Shown here: positions 1 through 11,551 of the stretch, piece by piece
How the letters are laid out: the number at the start of each line of letters is the position of its first letter
Position numbering within the stretch: position 1 is the stretch's first letter
Assembly (NCBI RefSeq): GCF_030247195.1
Contig: NC_080672.1
Coordinates: forward strand, 162,305,839-162,369,838
DNA length: 64,000 nucleotides
Direction: 5' to 3'
DNA from: Topomyia yanbarensis
Taxonomy: Eukaryota; Arthropoda; Insecta; Diptera; Culicidae
Position numbers and translations under genes: made by a program
The notes under the pieces: generated by a model
Seen by the model: only the letters and a program-made list of their open reading frames with translations
Database searches by the model: none
Told to the model about the DNA's origin: nothing

Positions 1-650
1 AACGAAATATGATCCTTAAATCATAAGTGTCATACAGTTCAGTACTTCATGACGCATATTCGTTTTCATAACGTCACAGACTTTATGAAACATCCCCGTG
101 TTATTACGCAGTTCTTATGTAACATTACATTCGAAACTATGAGTTTGCCATTTATTCCCAGACCTTGCAACACAATAACTTTACATCATAACATTCATAT
201 GCATTATAGGATCCCAGACATACTGACGCAGTATCGTTTCGGACTTGCAACACGAACGATTTCGGATCTTTTGACACATTCTTACTTTCGGATATTATAA
301 TACATGCCTGTGCGTCATAATGTCCCATACGTTGCGACGCACTCCATGCGGACGTTATAACCGCGGATGCAATAACACGACTCAGTCCTTTGACCCTCGC
401 GTAGACAGTCAATTTACGGAACGCATAATTGACACATATTCTGTGATATTGGGACGGGACGAATATGCAAACAACGGTGGTATATATGCTTTTGAATATA
501 AAGAAAATTTAGCATTACAAACAATATGTGAAAGCACGTGTTGTAAAGCTTTGAAAATACGAAACACCATGCGCTTCCTCCGATAAGAATTTTAATGGAG
601 ATGCTTGGTTGTTAGTTTCGATTTGTTGTTTTTGCGAATAACTAACTAAC
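1..650. other. AT-rich stretch, nothing recognised
   Basis: Short open frames exist on both strands, but none shows a recognisable domain or sensible codon use. Phrases such as GACGCA and TTTCGGA recur loosely, suggesting an old degenerate repeat, but I cannot define a unit. Confidence 0.3.
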
Positions 651-654
651 TATT

Positions 655-906
655 CACCACCAAACCAAAAAAATTGCATATTCGTGACCACCAAACGATT
701 TCCTATCGATCTGAATAGATTTGGTAGTGAAATAATGATGTTTCATTTTATTCCGGCCAACTTCACGTTAATTTTTTAATATTTTTTTTATTAATTACCC
801 GCCCACCACCAAACGTTAAAAACCGACTACCAATCACCACCAAACGGCCACCAAACGATTAAAATTTAGTTCATCGAATTTCCGCGAATTTTCCGGCCAA
901 CTTCAC
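655..906. repeat. Cluster of ACCACCAAAC motifs
   Basis: The decamer ACCACCAAAC or a close variant recurs about five or six times between 656 and 870. The 14-mer CCGGCCAACTTCAC occurs twice (753-766 and 893-906). This spacing suggests a small repetitive element with internal direct repeats, but I see no clear terminal inverted repeats or target duplication. Confidence 0.4.
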
Positions 907-1098
907 AGAGGTGAGGAAATAGATGTATATAGGGTCACCCAGGTCTGCCGATCTGTAGCTGAGACAATGCGGACTAAATTCTCGTTTTATCGGCTGCGAG
1001 CCAACGTTGCAGCTGCTTGTCAGCTTCGTCTCCGTACGCTACATCTTCGACTCACTTCACTTTTTCCTATTCTTCCTAATTTTGCACTCTCTTCTTAA

Positions 1099-1114
1099 GG
1101 GGGGGGGGGGGGGG
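1099..1114 (+). repeat. Poly-G tract (16 G)
   Basis: An uninterrupted run of 16 G follows a pyrimidine-rich stretch. It is a G-quadruplex-prone homopolymer and a likely site of sequencing length error. Confidence 0.8.
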
Positions 1115-1119
1115 TTGGA

Positions 1120-1925
1120 AAGGCTTCAGCGTGAAAAAAACACTTTTTTGCGATTTTTTTAGAACTTTGCGTGATGCAAATTTATCAAAACTTTTGTACA
1201 TTATAGTGTATCATTTCAATAACATGCTGCAGTTTTTCTATGCAAAAATATCGACAAACCACTCGGTGACGTAGTTTTTTTTGTAGAACGTCTTTGAAAA
1301 AAAAAATATGATTTGCGGTGTTACCTGCCATTCTAAAACTGCTTAACCAATTTCTTTCAAACATTGCATACATATTATATGTTAAAAATACCTAACCCCT
1401 ACGAAAAGTTTTCAATTATACAATTATCTGACGTATAGCAACAAGGACACCTCAACATCTTTGAAGCTCTTTTCACGTTGACGGTTTCACGAATGGTGCT
1501 CGCAAATATTATAAAGACTTTCGTATATAGCGGCGAACAATTCGTTTGCGTAATGAAGCCGTTTCGTAATAAGCCAACGAAAGTCGTTTCGTGTTTTTTA
1601 CGAAAAATTTGTAATAAAAAATAAAAGTGTTTCAATAGAACTATGAATGTTTTATCATATGTACGAAAAGTTCGCATATTTTACGAAAATTGTCTGTACG
1701 GAACTAATTCGTAGCGATTTTCGAATACATTCTATCAGTGCATAATCCTTGTTCGCGTGAAGTTTGCTGGGAAGTTCTGAGAACCAAGTCAATTACAGAG
1801 AAAATACAGCAGTATTTTTGCAGTATCGATGACCGATCTCTGGAATTTCTGGCGAAAAAGGGTAATAAACTGAACTATAGCTTCCAAAATGTCACGGTGA
1901 AAGTTTATATACCTAAATGGGTTTA
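1120..1925. other. AT-rich spacer, no gene recognised
   Basis: Only short frames occur (for example 1399-1677 minus and 1738-1926 plus), none with a recognisable motif. Confidence 0.3.
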
Positions 1926-1929
1926 AGCC

Positions 1930-2200
1930 GAATTTGACTGAAAATATCTCTTCAGCGGTGTTGTCCGCTCATCGAGATCCCTGCGATAGAAGAATACCTC
2001 CGTATTGTCTATGTTCTCTGTGTTGTTATTTTCCTTATTCCTAGTCTTTCCACTCCCCCAATCTGTTTTATAAAAAAAATGCTGAAAAGACAAATCACGG
2101 CAATGTTCAAATCACTGATAAACATCGGGAAAGTGCCATTTGAGCCAATCGTTACGGATTTCTGTTTCCTCATCGAGTGCCCTTAAAAAGGAATTGGAAA
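1930..2200 (+). pseudogene. Possible I-clade retrotransposon 3' UTR fragment
   Basis: The phrase GTGCCATTTGAGCCAAT at about 2136-2152 also occurs at about 20149-20165, where it follows the C-terminus of an I-clade ORF2. The surrounding layout (pyrimidine-rich stretch, then AAATC-type short repeats, then this phrase) is shared. I infer a 3' UTR remnant of the same clade. No coding portion is readable here. Confidence 0.3.
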
Positions 2201-2248
2201 AGTGGGAAATCGCAGCTATGAAAACAATTGGACTACCACAATTCATTA

Positions 2249-2674
2249 CAGTTAAGACCCGTTTTTATCAGCCCCTTGGTGAATTTTAAGCTGACAAAAC
2301 CGGGACATTCATAAAATCGGGACATATATTTTTCCTTTTTTTTTAAAAAAAACCGAAGCTCTTCTTTAGTCCCTAGATATAGCCTCATAACCTTTCCTGA
2401 TTATTTAGCTTAAACTTCCCTTAAGGAGGTCTGACAGTACAAAATTAAAAAAAATGATTTTTTTTGCATACTTCGGATCTCTAAGATATGAAAAATATGC
2501 TTAAGAAAGGATTTACTCGAATTCAATTTGGTCCGTCTGCTAGAGCCCATCAAACTACCAACTACCAATTTTCATATGAAGCTGATAAAATCGGGGCGAA
2601 AAGCTGATAAAATCGGGGGTAGCTAAAGTCGGGGGCTGATAAAATCGGGTGCTGATAAAATCGGGTCTTCACTG
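2249..2674. mobile_element. pogo-type MITE, 426 bp
   Basis: The left end reads CAGTTAAGACCC and the right end GGGTCTTCACTG, forming terminal inverted repeats of about 28 bp with few mismatches. Both ends are flanked by TA (2247-2248 and 2675-2676), the target duplication of the Tc1/mariner-pogo superfamily, and CAGT...ACTG termini are typical of pogo. The right end carries several extra copies of GCTGATAAAATCGGG as subterminal repeats. There is no transposase frame, so it is non-autonomous. Confidence 0.7.
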
Positions 2675-2676
2675 TA

Positions 2677-3884
2677 CAACAATCAAAGAAATTTATCTCA
2701 CCAAGCGTTAAAAATGCTTGGAGTTTAGGAAGCTCTAACCAAACATTAAACGAAAAGAGCAATGCTTCATGACAGGACTACTTACAGGATCCTGTCCGAG
2801 TAAATAACATCTTATGAAGGTTGGTAAACTTATAAAAGATACATGATACAAATGTGAATTTCATAGTACCTATATTTATTTATTTCAGTTCAACCAAGGA
2901 GTGAAACCCTCAAACTAGATAGTATTTCATTTCGATTTCATCTTTCGAACTTTCACGAACAACGCAATTAGTTACTTTAACAGCCTAAAGCGAAACGCCG
3001 ATAACCTGCGGTGCAAAACTTATCTCCAGCTACAAATCTACCACAAGCCCTCGTGCGTTGGGGTTGGTTTTTGGATTTGGATACCGAACGTTCGCAGCAT
3101 CCTCATGCAGTGACAAATTTACCTTCTTCGTAGCTCGCACTGAATGGACTGCTCCAGATGAGCAAAGATTATTCCTTGCCTTGCCCATATAAGTCGGTTC
3201 TTGATGTGGTTGGCGATGTGTGTCGAGCCAAACCCATTGCTTAAGCGGCACCTTTTACATCGATTACTGTCGCCCATAGCAGAGCGAGTGATCTAGGTTG
3301 GTTTACAAGCCAACCATTTCATCGCGAATAAATCAATCTCACGTGTAAGGTGAAATCGCACATTGGACCGTGGCCAGGAATATGAACCTGAAAAATAGCA
3401 TTTCCCGCAGTGCGCTAATATTTAGTGTGCGACTCATGCCGAGCGAAAAATTGTCATCTAGTGTGGATTCTTTTTCATCTACGAAACCATGAATGGAACG
3501 GGTGCCATTACTAAGAAAAGTCGACATCTGACAAACCGGCCGGCGGATAGATTGCTTTCGTTTTCACTACATCTTGAACTTGGACTTGGATTTGGGCTGA
3601 ATCGCCATAATAGGGGAGACCTAGGCGAGTTGAAATTGTGCCCAATGCTATCGGAACAATACAGTTAGGAAGCTGCCAATAAAGGATGGTGTCCAAGGTT
3701 TAAGTTTGAATCTTTTTCCCGGATGGTTCTAGTTATTTTTAGTTTCTTTATCACATTGAAATTTTACTTTCACTTTATGCGGGAAAGATAAATACCTAGG
3801 GTGGGTAAGATGGTCGTAAATGAATAAATATAATTGAGCTATTTATATGCAAATATTGGAAAAAATCTACAGAAGCAGGATTGG
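2677..3884. other. No recognised gene
   Basis: A 73-aa minus-strand frame lies at 3030-3251 and two short ones at 3339-3696. None matches a family I recognise. Base composition is more balanced here than in its neighbours, so a decayed coding fragment is possible. Confidence 0.25.
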
Positions 3885-4375
3885 TACCTGCAACCTTTGA
3901 GGTTCCGGCCCAATGCACTAACCCTTATGCTATCGCAGGGATATGATGACGTTCCAGAAAGAACATATGATTATCGCACTGGCGACAGTGATCGTACCCT
4001 GTCTGCAAAGTGAAATCACACACAACCGCAGCTGCCACCCAACACATTTGATCTATTAAATTTATCCGCTGGATACCAAGGCCCGGGTTTTATTATTGTC
4101 TGGTGTCTAATTTTTAGTTCATTATCAATCGCACTTCAATGGGGACAGAGCCAATGAAGATTGTCGATTTCTCGTCCCTTACCCAGATAACAGAGCTTTG
4201 GTATTTGGTTTTTGACGTAAGTGTCAATACCTTGGCAGCTGCGGTTGTGTGTGATGGCGCTTTGCAGGCAGGTTACAATCATTGTCGCCAGTGCGATAAT
4301 CATATGTTCTTCCTGGGACGTTATATTATTCCAGGGATAGCATAAGGGGTAGTGCATTGGGCCGGAGTCTGTTAC
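3885..4375. repeat. Inverted repeat with tRNA-like boxes
   Basis: About 150 bp at 3890-4040 recurs in reverse complement at about 4234-4375, at roughly 85% identity by eye; shared phrases include CATATGATTATCGCACTGGC and GGCAGCTGCGGTTGTG in opposite orientation. Reading outward from the minus strand of the left arm, TAGCATAAGGG followed about 35 bases later by GGTACCAATCC resembles RNA polymerase III A and B boxes with decay in the B box. The right arm shows similar text on plus. I infer two oppositely oriented copies of a tRNA-derived SINE, or a foldback element derived from one. Confidence 0.5.
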
Positions 4376-5685
4376 ACATTCGAGATTCTGCTGATTAAAT
4401 GCCGAAACATTTCTTGGAGTGCATTCTCCACGATCCAAATAAGAACGCAGCCAGTTCCAGTACAGTACAAATTTATCGTCCAAAAACTTAATTTAAGGGT
4501 TAGGATGGTGTCTGCCAGTAAAAAAGTCTGGATTAAAAGTACTTTCGCGGGAGTATATTCATCCTCAGCAGATTAAACCAACCATAGAAGGTAAAAATAC
4601 GGCTCATATGCAATTTGCCGCGTGCCAATCGAGCACCGAAGGATTGTTGGTGATAATACACGACATATCTAACGATCATCCCGTTGAGTTCTTCCTGCAT
4701 GTCCTGCTGACGCTTGTGTTCTGCCTTAGAATCGAAAAATCATATGATTCGGACAGCAATATTACCTTAGGTGTCGCTCAGCTCGACCTTTCAAAGTCAA
4801 AAGTAAGCGACAACAACCATTGACGCAGAGTAAATCCTAGCCACATTTCATTATCTGAAAGCACACCGAATCGTGATAAATTCCACGCAATTCCATTGAA
4901 TAGTGCATCTGATAGGTTAGAGCGAAGCAATAGTTACGACAAATAATCAAAAGCCCTTCATCAGGTACATTTGATTGCCTATGTGAGTGTCCAGCAAACC
5001 TCATTAAACGAGACATAACCTCGTTAGAGGGTTTTTTATTTACAGTCCAGACTCGTCGTCTTTACCAGTGCGACGACGATCTCGCGCCAATAATATCGAA
5101 GCCGGACGAACAACCACCACTCGCTATCTTCCACCAAATCATTCGTTCTACGTGGTTCAGGCGACAAAGAAGAAACGGCCACGTCCGTGTGCTAGGAGTC
5201 GCACAGTGAGCAAGTACCACGAGTGCGACACAGGCACAACGTGACAGACCGCAGTGCATTCGTGACGATGCCCGGTGCGAGAGTATAACGGTGTGACAAG
5301 CAGTGCACCGGTCGCGCGACTCAGCAGGTGCATCAATCGACAGCAAGAGATGCAGAGCAGCAGTTGCAACGACACGGGGCCCCTACCGACACCATAGCGC
5401 TGAGGATAGCTTGTCTGTAAAATCATGTGAACCAAACAGAAATAAGTTTGAAATGATAAATTGATGTATTCTTAAGTAGCTAACGATACCGTACTGATTT
5501 ACTTTACGTGAACCATTTCGCTTGTATGAGATTCAGCTTCATTTCCCTCAGTTAATCGGCTAGTAGTATTCTACAGACTGAAAGTGATTAGCCGAGTCCT
5601 CCTAGAGTCGCACTTGAAGTGACAGATGCGTTAACGACCCTCCCACCATCTATATGATACTCTTTAGATTTGTGTGGTTTCGCCT
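4376..5685. other. No gene recognised; GC-richer island at 5060-5400
   Basis: The 5060-5400 island has clearly higher GC and many CGA/CAC codons in the plus frame that reads KKKRPRPCARSRTVSKYHEC (around 5168-5227), but it is closed by stops and I do not recognise the protein. It may be a retroelement remnant. The rest is AT-rich without recognisable features. Confidence 0.25.
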
Positions 5686-5689
5686 CGCT

Positions 5690-5755
5690 AAGAAAGTTCG
5701 TCACAAATCTCAAAGGTTGCGGGTTCGAAACTTGTCTCTGAGGGATTTTTTGTTA
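5690..5755 (+). repeat. tRNA-like SINE remnant
   Basis: GGTTCGAAACT at 5722-5732 resembles a polymerase III B box (GGTTCGANTCC) and is preceded by CTCAAAGGTTGCG, as in a T-arm. A run of T follows at about 5745, a plausible terminator. The A box is not clear, so this is a weak call. Confidence 0.3.
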
Positions 5756-5759
5756 CTTA

Positions 5760-6777
5760 TAATCGCTTCACTCATCATTTCGATTAATATTTCCCATTAA
5801 ATACCACCACAAATATCTTAAAAAGGTATGGGCACTTACGTTAAAAACTAAATAATTGAATTATTACTTCAAATAACATATTTTCGTTAAAGAAATTTAC
5901 GAATTGGCGCAGTTATGGGTTATTTTGTGGATCAATTCGCTTTTGCAGCATCTATTGAGCGTGAAAAGTGCAGCTCGAAATTCTGATTGAAAACAATGAA
6001 ACCACGGAGATTTCCAATTCACATAAGTATAACTTCTATTAGGTCCCTAAAAATGGATATGTTCGTGAAATCGGATTTGGGATAAAATTTTGACTAAAAC
6101 GTGCTATAAAAATGACCCAGTGATCAAGTGAGTTATATTCACTATAATCACATTCGTCCGTGCACTCGCAAACTTATGTGGCGCACCTATGCGTTGCGCT
6201 ATATGTTTTCGAAAATACTTTGGATTGAGTTCGAACATTTTTGTCGTGTATTCTTAGATAGTTTATATAAGGAACAAAAATAAATTTTCTCGATCTTGTA
6301 GAAGATTCGATCCAGGATGCTCTGGGCGATGTAGAAAAGAAATACATAACAAAATGATTGAAGAATGGTTTCGTAGTTTTATTACGCCCCAAAATCGACA
6401 ATATCTCCCAGGTTATCTGCAAACATAATTTCAGCAGTTTTCTCTTCTTGGATTCGCGGTGCTTGCGTGGCCTATTGCACAGTGCTCCAGAATGTAGATT
6501 TTGCAGTATTCTGTTTTAATTTTACCTTCATACTAAATTTCAACTTTATACTAAAACTTAGCAACTTACCCTTATAAAGGCATAATAAGGGTTAATAAGG
6601 GTAGTTTTTGCAGTTTGTTATCCCCTAATTAAGCTCCATCTGTCAACTTTTCAATTTTACAGGACATTAAAAATCGGCGTTCAGAAAAACGTTTCTTATT
6701 CATATAACTTTTGCGGAATTGATTTAAAACTGAAGTATTTTTCGGGAAACTTTAAAATTGATGACGAAGTTAATATT
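5760..6777. other. AT-rich spacer, nothing recognised
   Basis: No frame with a recognisable domain. The stretch 6570-6610 has short AAGGGTTAATAAGGG repeats only. Confidence 0.3.
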
Positions 6778-9267
6778 GAGTAAAGCCATGTCAAGTGATC
6801 CTCGAATTTTTCGCAAAATCACCGATCTTCATGAGGTATATTTTATTGGATAGGGATTATGGTGAATAGCTTTTGGTATAAATATTTCGTTAAAACACCT
6901 TTTATTTTCAAGATATTAACCCTTCAACTTTATTGCATGATAAAATTGTAAATTTTATATCTCAAAAACCACTGAAGACAATTCAATGATTTTTTGCACA
7001 CTTATGGAATGATATTTGCTCTATCTCATAAAAATATTGTTGCTGTATGATTATGTGAATAACGGTACTTTGCATCTATTTAAAAATTTAAATTATATTT
7101 TTTATTGTGTTCTTCACGCTAAAAATTTTCAAAACGTATGTCAAATTATGCGGCAATCTTTCACCTTCAATAATCTGTATTGATCATTTTTCATTTTTGC
7201 TCCTATCGAGAGTTATGGAGGATTTTGTAACAGTGCGCTCTTTCAACGCACGGCCCACTTTGATGCAGTCCGCGAGAACGTTCATATTGGCAACACCGCA
7301 CGTCGCTACGACAGAATGCGCATCGCGTTGGAAGTGCGCATCGCATGACTAAAAGAAACCACATCTCTCGATTAGTGCAAAAGGGTAAACTTTTCTATAT
7401 GTATTATCGAAGATGACTTTTTTCAAATATTTTGAGATGCTTTAAAAATTTTTGACCGAAGTAAACAACAAAAATTATAGTTACTTAATATTTTTTCTAT
7501 TAATATAATTTAACGTTTCTAACAATTAACATCATCAAAAACACTTCTGTTAGTCAAAGTACATCTATGTTATATCCAAATTCATTTTTAGTCTACAACA
7601 TTAATATAGGAAAATCTTATGACAACAGCATTTTATTTCACGTTTTTATTTTCACCAAGTGATATTACCTTTAAACAACGATGTATCTTTTGAAAAAAGT
7701 TTATTTTGTATCTGTTGTTCAATCGCATCGATGGTTTTTATCACTATTGTTTCTGTTAATTCTGTAAATTTGTGGTGCTCCAAGTTCTGGTAAGATGTTA
7801 TTTATTTTATCAAATTTCAGTTAATCATCAACGATCTTTATTTATAAATCATCGTTACAGTTTTCCGCATGAACCTGTTGAGTCAACGAATATTCCAGTT
7901 CCATTACTTTGGCAAACACTATAAGAAGAAAAAAATCCTATATTCTAAACGCGTAATTGAGAAACCCATTACTATAAACATGGGATGAAAAATTGAAAAT
8001 TTAACGAACATTATGTTTTGTTCATGTCCATATTTATTTTCGTTGTATTTTTTGCACCCATTACGACATATGCCGCACATGGGTTGACCAATATAATTTT
8101 TAAATTTATCACTTCACATGGATGCCACAATAACCAGATACGACGAACACATTTATGAATTTTTTTAACGGAATGAATCATTCGTGTGATCGACCCATAT
8201 TTATAACATGAAACAATCGAATGTTTTTTAGCAAAGTTTGTCTATTTTGAGATAATCTAGCATTTTACCATTGTCGAGTTCTTGCTATATGGGAAACACT
8301 CGAGTGCGATCGAAACAAAAACAAACGTCAAAACGTTTTTTCACTCGCACTGATGCAAACTAAATGGACGCGTAATTTAACGTAAAGCCCGATGGCGCAT
8401 GGCTGAAAAGTTGTAATGTGTATTTAAGAAAAGATTCGCAATAAACCACACTACCTCTCAGACAAATGAACTGACAATAAAATGTGGTGAAGTATGTCAA
8501 TTTGCAAAAAATATGTCAACGTAGTCAACATGCTCACTGCTCAACTTTGCTCATCGGCTGCCAATATCCGAGCGCGTTTGTCCGAGGTATTGAGTGAAAG
8601 AAAATTAAATAAGTCCTGAATAAAACATTCACCTTCAATAATCCATAAAGAAAAGCTTGGCTTTTTTCTTTAATCTCATAGATGCCAATTTTGCACATGA
8701 GATACGCTCCTTCAAAGCGATGCGCATTAGGACGTTGCGACGTGCGGCGTTGCCAATATGTACGTTCTCGCGGACTGCATCAAAGTGGGCCGTGCGTTGA
8801 AAGAGCGCACTGTTACAAAATCCTCCATAACTCTCGATAGGAGCAAAAATGAAAAATGATTAATACAGATTATTGAAGGTGAAAGATTGCCGCATAATTT
8901 GACATACGCTTTGAAAATTTTTAGCGTGAAGAACACAAGAAAAAATATAATTTAAATTTTTAAATAGATGCAAAGTACCGTTATTCGCATAATCATACAG
9001 CAACAATATTTTTATGAGATAGAGCAAATATCATTCCATAAGTGTGCAAAAAAATCATTGAATTGTCTTCAGTGGTTTTTGGGATATAAAATTTACAATT
9101 TTATCATGCAATAAAGTTTAAGGGTTAATATCTTGAAAGATAAAAGGTGTTTCAACGAAATATTTATACCAAAAGCTATTCACCATAATCCCTATCCAAT
9201 AAAATATACCTCATGAAGATCGGTGATTTTGCGAAAAATTCGAGGATCACTTGACATGGCTTTACTC
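6778..9267. mobile_element. Foldback-like element, ~560-bp inverted arms
   Basis: The arm at 6778-7340 recurs in reverse complement at about 8706-9267 with only scattered differences (more than 90% by eye). The outer ends are GAGTAAAGCC on the left and GGCTTTACTC on the right. The spacer 7341-8705 is AT-rich and carries no transposase that I recognise; a short frame in each arm is simply the mirrored repeat. This is the structure of a foldback element or long-TIR MITE. Its right arm stops two bases before the hammerhead satellite begins. I see no convincing target-site duplication. Confidence 0.6.
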
Positions 9268-9378
9268 TGCTATATTTCACCCTAAGGAGGAAAATTTGGT
9301 AAAAACCAAAATTTCTCACTAGGGTGAAAATTTGTTGGTAAAAAACCAGGAGGGCACAAATCCTTATTTCATACTATT

Positions 9379-9453
9379 TTGCGTTTCGGCTTCGCCTCAT
9401 CAGAAACCGACACTAACACATTGTCGGAATAGATTAGCGCCGGCTTGACGCAA
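9379..9453 (-). ncRNA. Type III hammerhead ribozyme, copy 1
   Basis: Read 5' to 3' on minus: TTGCGT (stem III), C17 and the cleavage point, AAGCCGGCGCTAA (stem I), a 17-nt loop, TTAGTGTCGGTTT (stem I), the core CTGATGA, stem-loop II GGC-GAA-GCC, GAA, then ACGCAA (stem III). Stem III pairs over 6 bp including the A15.1-U16.1 pair, stem I over 13 bp with three G-U pairs, and stem II over 3 bp. All invariant core bases (CUGANGA, GAA, the UH cleavage site) are present. The open helix is stem III. Activity is inferred from the motif, not measured. Confidence 0.85.
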
Positions 9454-9722
9454 ATCCCTTAAAACTAAAACACACTATGTGTTTCAATCAAACGACTGAT
9501 CAAACGTGATGTCCCGTTCGAGCAGAAGTTCTGTTTATGCCGATGAGACACAAGTGAAGCCGAAACTTGTCTTGGCTTAGCAGGCCTATGCGAAAGCACT
9601 ATGCTATATTTCACCCTAAGGAGGAAAATTTGGTAAAAACCAAAATTTCTCACTAGGGTGAAAATTTGTTGGTAAAAACCAGTCTTTGTACAGGAGGGCA
9701 CAAATCCTTATTTCATACTATG

Positions 9723-9797
9723 TTGCGTTTCGGCTTCGCCTCATCAGAAACCGACACTAACACATTGTCGGAATAGATTAGCGCCGGCTTGACGCAA
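9723..9797 (-). ncRNA. Type III hammerhead ribozyme, copy 2
   Basis: Same 75-nt arrangement as at 9379-9453, core and all three helices intact. Predicted cleavage on minus lies between plus positions 9791 and 9790. Confidence 0.85.
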
Positions 9798-10066
9798 ATC
9801 CCTTAAAACTAAAACACACTATGTGTTTCAATCAAACGACTGATCAAACGTGATATCCCGTTCGAGCAGAAGTTCTGTTTATGCCGATGAGACACAAGTG
9901 AAGCCGAAACTTGTCTTGGCTTAGCAGGCCTATGCGAAAGCACTATGCTATATTTCACCCTAAGGAGGAAAATTTGGTAAAAACCAAAATTTCTCACTAG
10001 GGTGAAAATTTGTTGGTAAAAACCAGTCTTTGTACAGGAGGGCACACATCCTTATTTCATACTATG

Positions 10067-10141
10067 TTGCGTTTCGGCTTCGCCTCATCAGAAACCGACA
10101 CTAACACATTGTCGGAATAGATTAGCGCCGGCTTGACGCAA
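10067..10141 (-). ncRNA. Type III hammerhead ribozyme, copy 3
   Basis: Identical in core and helices to the neighbouring copies. Predicted cleavage on minus lies between plus positions 10135 and 10134, 344 bases from the next site. Confidence 0.85.
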
Positions 10142-10410
10142 ATCCCTTAAAACTAAAACACACTATGTGTTTCAATCAAACGACTGATCAAACGTGATGT
10201 CCCGTTCGAGCAGAAGTTCTGTTTATGCCGATGAGACACAAGTGAAGCCGAAACTTGTCTTGGCTTAGCAGGCCTATGCGAAAGCACTATGCTATATTTC
10301 ACCCTAAGGAGGAAAATTTGGTAAAAACCAAAATTTCTCACTAGGGTGAAAATTTGTTGGTAAAAACCAGTCTTTGTACAGGAGGGCACACATCCTTATT
10401 TCATACTATG

Positions 10411-10485
10411 TTGCGTTTCGGCTTCGCCTCATCAGAAACCGACACTAACGCATTGTCGGAATAGATTAGCGCCGGCTTGACGCAA
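10411..10485 (-). ncRNA. Type III hammerhead ribozyme, copy 4
   Basis: Core and helices intact. One substitution (A to G on plus in CACTAACGCATT) falls in the loop closing stem I, outside the catalytic core. Confidence 0.85.
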
Positions 10486-10754
10486 ATCCCTTAAAACTAA
10501 AACACACTATGTGTTTCAATCAAACGACTGATCAAACGTGATGTCCCGTTCGAGCAGAAGTTCTGTTTATGCCGATGAGACACAAGTGAAGCCGAAACTT
10601 GTCTTGGCTTAGCAGGCCTATGCGAAAGCACTATGCTATATTTCACCCTAAGGAGGAAAATTTGGTAAAAACCAAAATTTCTCACTGGGGTGAAAATTTG
10701 TTGGTAAAAACCAGTCTTTGTACAGGAGGGCACAAATCCTTATTTCATACTACG

Positions 10755-10829
10755 TTGCGTTTCGGCTTCGCCTCATCAGAAACCGACACTAACACATTGT
10801 CGGAATAGATTAGCGCCGGCTTGACGCAA
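10755..10829 (-). ncRNA. Type III hammerhead ribozyme, copy 5
   Basis: Core and helices intact. This is the last full copy in the minus orientation. Predicted cleavage lies between plus positions 10823 and 10822. Confidence 0.85.
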
Positions 10830-11098
10830 ATCCCTTAAAACTAAAACACACTATGTGTTTCAATCAAACGACTGATCAAACGTGATGTCCCGTTCGAGCA
10901 GAAGTTCTGTTTATGCCGATGAGACACAAGTGAAGCCGAAACTTGTCTTGGCTTAGCAGGCCTATGCGAAAGCACTATGCTATATTTCTTCCTAAGGAGG
11001 AAAATTTGGTAAAAAACAAAATTTCTCACTAGGGTGAAAATTTGTTGGTAAAAACCAGTCTTTGTACAGGAGGGCACAAATCCTTATTTCATACTATG

Positions 11099-11139
11099 TT
11101 GCGTTTCGGCTTCGCCTCATCAGAAACCGACACTAACAC
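11099..11139 (-). ncRNA. Hammerhead copy 6, truncated at the inversion
   Basis: The 3' half of the motif is present on minus (one strand of stem I, CTGATGA, stem II, GAA, ACGCAA). The 5' half with the cleavage site is missing because the array flips here, so it cannot self-cleave alone. Confidence 0.8.
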
Positions 11140-11207
11140 AAGCCGGCGCTAATCTATTCCGACAATGTGTTAGTGTCGGTTTCTGATGAGGCGAAGCCGA
11201 AACGCAA
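11140..11207 (+). ncRNA. Hammerhead copy 7, 5' end at the cleavage point
   Basis: On plus it starts at A1.1, directly after where cleavage would occur, and has both strands of stem I, CTGATGA, stem II, GAA and ACGCAA. It lacks TTGCGTC upstream. This is the expected sequence of the 3' product of self-cleavage. Confidence 0.8.
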
Positions 11208-11476
11208 CATAGTATGAAATAAGGATTTGTGCCCTCCTGTACAAAGACTGGTTTTTACCAACAAATTTTCACCCTAGTGAGAATTTTTGGTTTTTACCAA
11301 ATTTTCCTCCTTAGGGTGAAATATAGCATAGTGCTTTCGCATAGGCCTGCTAAGCCAAGACAAGTTTCGGCTTCACTTGTGTCTCATCGGCATAAACAGA
11401 ACTTCTGCTCGAACGGGACATCACGTTTGATCAGTCGTTTGATTGAAACACATAGTGTGTTTTAGTTTTAAGGGAT

Positions 11477-11551
11477 TTGCGTCAAGCCGCCGCTAATCTA
11501 TTCCGACAATGTGTTAGTGTCGGTTTCTGATGAGGCGAAGCCGAAACGCAA
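11477..11551 (+). ncRNA. Type III hammerhead ribozyme, copy 8
   Basis: Full motif on plus with cleavage between 11483 and 11484. One change (AAGCCGCCG instead of AAGCCGGCG) replaces a G-U pair in stem I with a mismatch; the catalytic core is unchanged. Confidence 0.83.

Larger units (their letters stand above)
9269..11139 (-). repeat. 344-bp hammerhead satellite, array arm 1
   Basis: The marker GCTATATTTC begins at 9269, 9603, 9947, 10291, 10635 and 10979, giving a 344-bp period apart from a ~10-bp deletion in the first unit near 9343. Units differ by only a few substitutions. Each unit contains an imperfect palindrome around TTTGGTAAAAACCAAAA and, read on the minus strand, a hammerhead ribozyme (separate entries). 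Predicted cleavage points on minus lie between plus positions 9446/9447, 9790/9791, 10134/10135, 10478/10479 and 10822/10823, exactly 344 apart. The 78-aa frame present in every unit is a by-product of repetition. Confidence 0.9.
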
